DNA of 34,274 bases, from positions 1-34,274 of the forward strand of contig JAFGMV010000090.1 in NCBI GenBank assembly GCA_016927315.1. The letters run 5' to 3'. Source of the stretch: Anaerolineales bacterium (lineage in GTDB: Bacteria; Chloroflexota; Anaerolineae; Anaerolineales; Villigracilaceae). The notes beneath the pieces are model-generated. The model was not told where the DNA came from and did no database searches. It saw only the letters and a list, made by a program, of their open reading frames with translations. Below are positions 32,968-34,274 of the stretch, piece after piece; the stretch's first letter is position 1; each line of letters opens with the position of its first letter. The position numbers were made by a program, and so were the translations under genes.

Positions 32968-33896
32968 AGTTGTTTTCTCCATTCACGAATAAACCGTTCA
33001 ACCTCATCACGGCGCGGAAGCGAGGGTTGTGCTCCAGCAACAGTGACAGAAACAGCCGCGGCAGCATTGGCAAATTCAGCAGACGCCTCAATTGATTTTC
33101 CTTCACAGAGACAAACAGCCAACGCTCCGACAAAGCAATCTCCAGCAGCAGTCGTATCAATCACATCTACCGGATAAGCCGGTATGAAAGTCTCCTGGCC
33201 GGTTTCTGAAAAAATACCTGCCCCCTGACTGCCAAGCGTTACAACTACGTATTTGGGTCCGAGAGCCAGTAATTTTTCAGCAGCGCGACGGGTATCGTTA
33301 ATAGTTTCCAAATACCGCATTCCAGACATCAAAGCAGCTTCGTGTTCATTTGGCAGCAATATATCTACAAATTGGAGCACATCCTTTTCCAAGACCTGGG
33401 CGGGCGCTGGATTCATGAGTACTTTTACCCCTCTTTGTGAAGCAAGTTTGGCAGCAGCATAAACGGTCTCAAGCGGAATTTCAAGCGGCATTGCCAAAAC
33501 ATCAATCTCTGATATGCTTTGTAAGGCTTTTTCAACATCTGAACTGGTCAATTGCAGATTTGCTCCTGGGGCGACTGCAATGCTATTTTGTCCATTTTCA
33601 TTAACCTGGATAAGCGCCACGCCAGTCGCCTCGTCCGGATGAACAAAGATGTAATCAGAATTGATCTCTTCGTTGGTTAATGTTTTAACCATTTCACTGC
33701 CAAAGGCATCATCGCCGACACAACCTACCATCGTAACCTGCGCCCCTAAGCGTGCTGCTGCAACAGCCTGATTTGCTCCTTTACCGCCTGGAAAAGTCAT
33801 GAACGATCCTCCCAAAATAGTCTCTCCCGGAGAAGGTATTTTAGGTACTCGGACAACCAGGTCCATATTAAGACTGCCGACTTCTACAATCTTCAT
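32964..33896 (-). CDS. rbsK: Ribokinase (PfkB family)
   Basis: A 310-residue sugar kinase that phosphorylates D-ribose, or a related sugar, at O5 with ATP. PfkB signature 1 is at about 36-50 (PGGKGANQAVAAARLG). Signature 2 reads DTTAAGDCFVGALA, with catalytic base Asp253 in AAGD; the residue after it is Cys rather than the more common Thr. The opening VEVGSLNMDLVVRVPKIPSPGE is typical of RbsK. AGGACG precedes the ATG at 33896. It is followed by rbsD with a 4-bp overlap. The leader contains two strong tandem hairpins after the sugar-binding protein gene. Pairing with RbsD supports ribose; the fucose-isomerase-like neighbour leaves other sugars open. Confidence 0.93.
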   Translation of the reverse strand: MKIVEVGSLNMDLVVRVPKIPSPGETILGGSFMTFPGGKGANQAVAAARLGAQVTMVGCVGDDAFGSEMVKTLTNEEINSDYIFVHPDEATGVALIQVNENGQNSIAVAPGANLQLTSSDVEKALQSISEIDVLAMPLEIPLETVYAAAKLASQRGVKVLMNPAPAQVLEKDVLQFVDILLPNEHEAALMSGMRYLETINDTRRAAEKLLALGPKYVVVTLGSQGAGIFSETGQETFIPAYPVDVIDTTAAGDCFVGALAVCLCEGKSIEASAEFANAAAAVSVTVAGAQPSLPRRDEVERFIREWRKQL

Positions 33897-33993
33897 AACG
33901 TCCTAATTCATAGGATAGTGTAAAATTATTTGGACACCTTCCCAGATATGGCGCTGGCCTCAAACCGGGCTCCAAATGGGAAGCGTCCCTTCC

Positions 33994-34065
33994 GGAGGTG
34001 GCAGGACGGCGAGAGTAGCTACCGTCCGCCACCTCCCTTGTTGTTATGCTAAAACGATAACAACA
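33994..34065 (-). promoter_or_regulatory. Two tandem strong hairpins between the sugar-binding protein gene and rbsK
   Basis: Hairpin A pairs TGTTGTTAT (34039-34047) with ATAACAACA (34057-34065), 9 bp. Hairpin B pairs GGAGGTGGC (33994-34002) and GGACGG (34004-34009) with CCGTCC (34022-34027) and GCCACCTCC (34028-34036), 15 bp with one bulged A. Neither ends in a T run when read leftward. Such hairpins after binding-protein genes usually protect upstream mRNA and reduce downstream expression. Confidence 0.65.
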
Positions 34066-34090
34066 TCAACCTGTCTTCATTGATATTCGA

Positions 34091-34274
34091 TTACGGGCAG
34101 CTGGTCTTGCCGTTGGGGGCAAACTCGGTATACATACAGGCATTTTCGGGGGTTAACAATACCATGTCAATGGACTGTTTCTCAGGTTTGCCAGTGCTGC
34201 CGGTGCGGATGTACTGGTCAGCCTGGATAACAGCCTGTTCGGCCATTCCTTGTACAGGCTGCAAGCCACCCACA
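34091..34274 (-). CDS. C-terminus of a sugar ABC transporter substrate-binding protein (partial)
   Basis: About 60 residues of a protein that continues beyond the right edge. The segment LQPVQGMAEQAVIQADQYIRTG matches the last helix region of periplasmic sugar-binding proteins of the RbsB type, and the tail with LLTPENACMYTEFAPNG has a Cys pair (ENAC and SCP) that could form a disulfide near the C-terminus. It would deliver sugar to an ABC permease not in the window. It is the upstream gene of the rbsK-rbsD-isomerase operon, with 190 bp and two hairpins between. The start lies outside. Confidence 0.65.
   Translation of the reverse strand, partial: VGGLQPVQGMAEQAVIQADQYIRTGSTGKPEKQSIDMVLLTPENACMYTEFAPNGKTSCP

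Noticed and set aside
1-34274. tRNA, rRNA, CRISPR arrays or an intact transposase gene
   Set aside because: Scanning intergenic regions showed no T-loop signature in a tRNA context, no regularly spaced direct repeats and no transposase motif.

Overview
The window looks like a piece of chromosome from an uncultured member of the Chloroflexota, probably Anaerolineae-like. This is inferred from style only: lipoproteins with Thr-Pro-rich linkers, a two-subunit glycine decarboxylase, a DUF389 protein with an extracytoplasmic SH3-like tail, and moderately GC-rich genes with clear Shine-Dalgarno sites. There is no rRNA, tRNA, CRISPR array or intact transposase. Most genes are metabolic or envelope functions in short operons, separated by hairpin terminators and several small repeat elements.

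Layout. 1-436: C-terminal end of an unrecognised gene and copy 1 of a 91-bp dispersed repeat. 437-2148 (+): isochorismatase-like hydrolase and M48 membrane protease, overlapping by 4 bp. 2280-5550 (-): phosphoglucomutase/phosphomannomutase, then a coupled pair of HAD protein and DUF389 membrane protein. 5827-9106 (-): glpK-glpD glycerol operon, with repeat copy 2 in its leader. 9416-10366 (-): fmt. 11034-12290 (+): DUF418 membrane protein. 12414-15577 (-): MacB/FtsX-type ABC exporter. 16078-17675 (+): three small membrane proteins. 17734-21466 (+): promoter, tandem glycine riboswitch, terminator, gcvH, gcvPA, gcvPB, ending at a 137-bp MITE-like element that supplies the gcvPB stop codon. 21702-22502 (-): lipoprotein. 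22877-24664 (+): glmS. 24743-25143: decayed genes, including the tail of a methylmalonate-semialdehyde dehydrogenase. 25251-26522 (-): GAF/HD-GYP protein. 26782-28374 (-): two more lipoproteins. 28685-29401 (+): peroxiredoxin. 29476-30474 (-): aldo/keto reductase. 31128-34274 (-): a more AT-rich sugar cluster (fucose-isomerase-like protein, RbsD, ribokinase, end of a sugar-binding protein).

The most notable item is the peroxiredoxin at 28685-29401. Its reading frame is interrupted only by one TGA, placed exactly at the peroxidatic cysteine codon of the PxxxTxxC motif. A hairpin with a GGUC loop lies 17 nt downstream, at the distance and with the loop of a bacterial SECIS. The canonical resolving cysteine is also absent. 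The simplest reading is a selenocysteine-containing 1-Sec peroxiredoxin that a standard gene caller would split or truncate.

Functional links: GlpK and GlpD feed glycerol into glycolysis. The glycine riboswitch gates GcvH/GcvPA/GcvPB, while gcvT is not in the window. PMM and GlmS supply sugar phosphates and glucosamine-6-phosphate for envelope polymers. The right-end cluster imports and phosphorylates a pentose or deoxy sugar. All statements rest on reading the sequence and on remembered family motifs; no database search was run.
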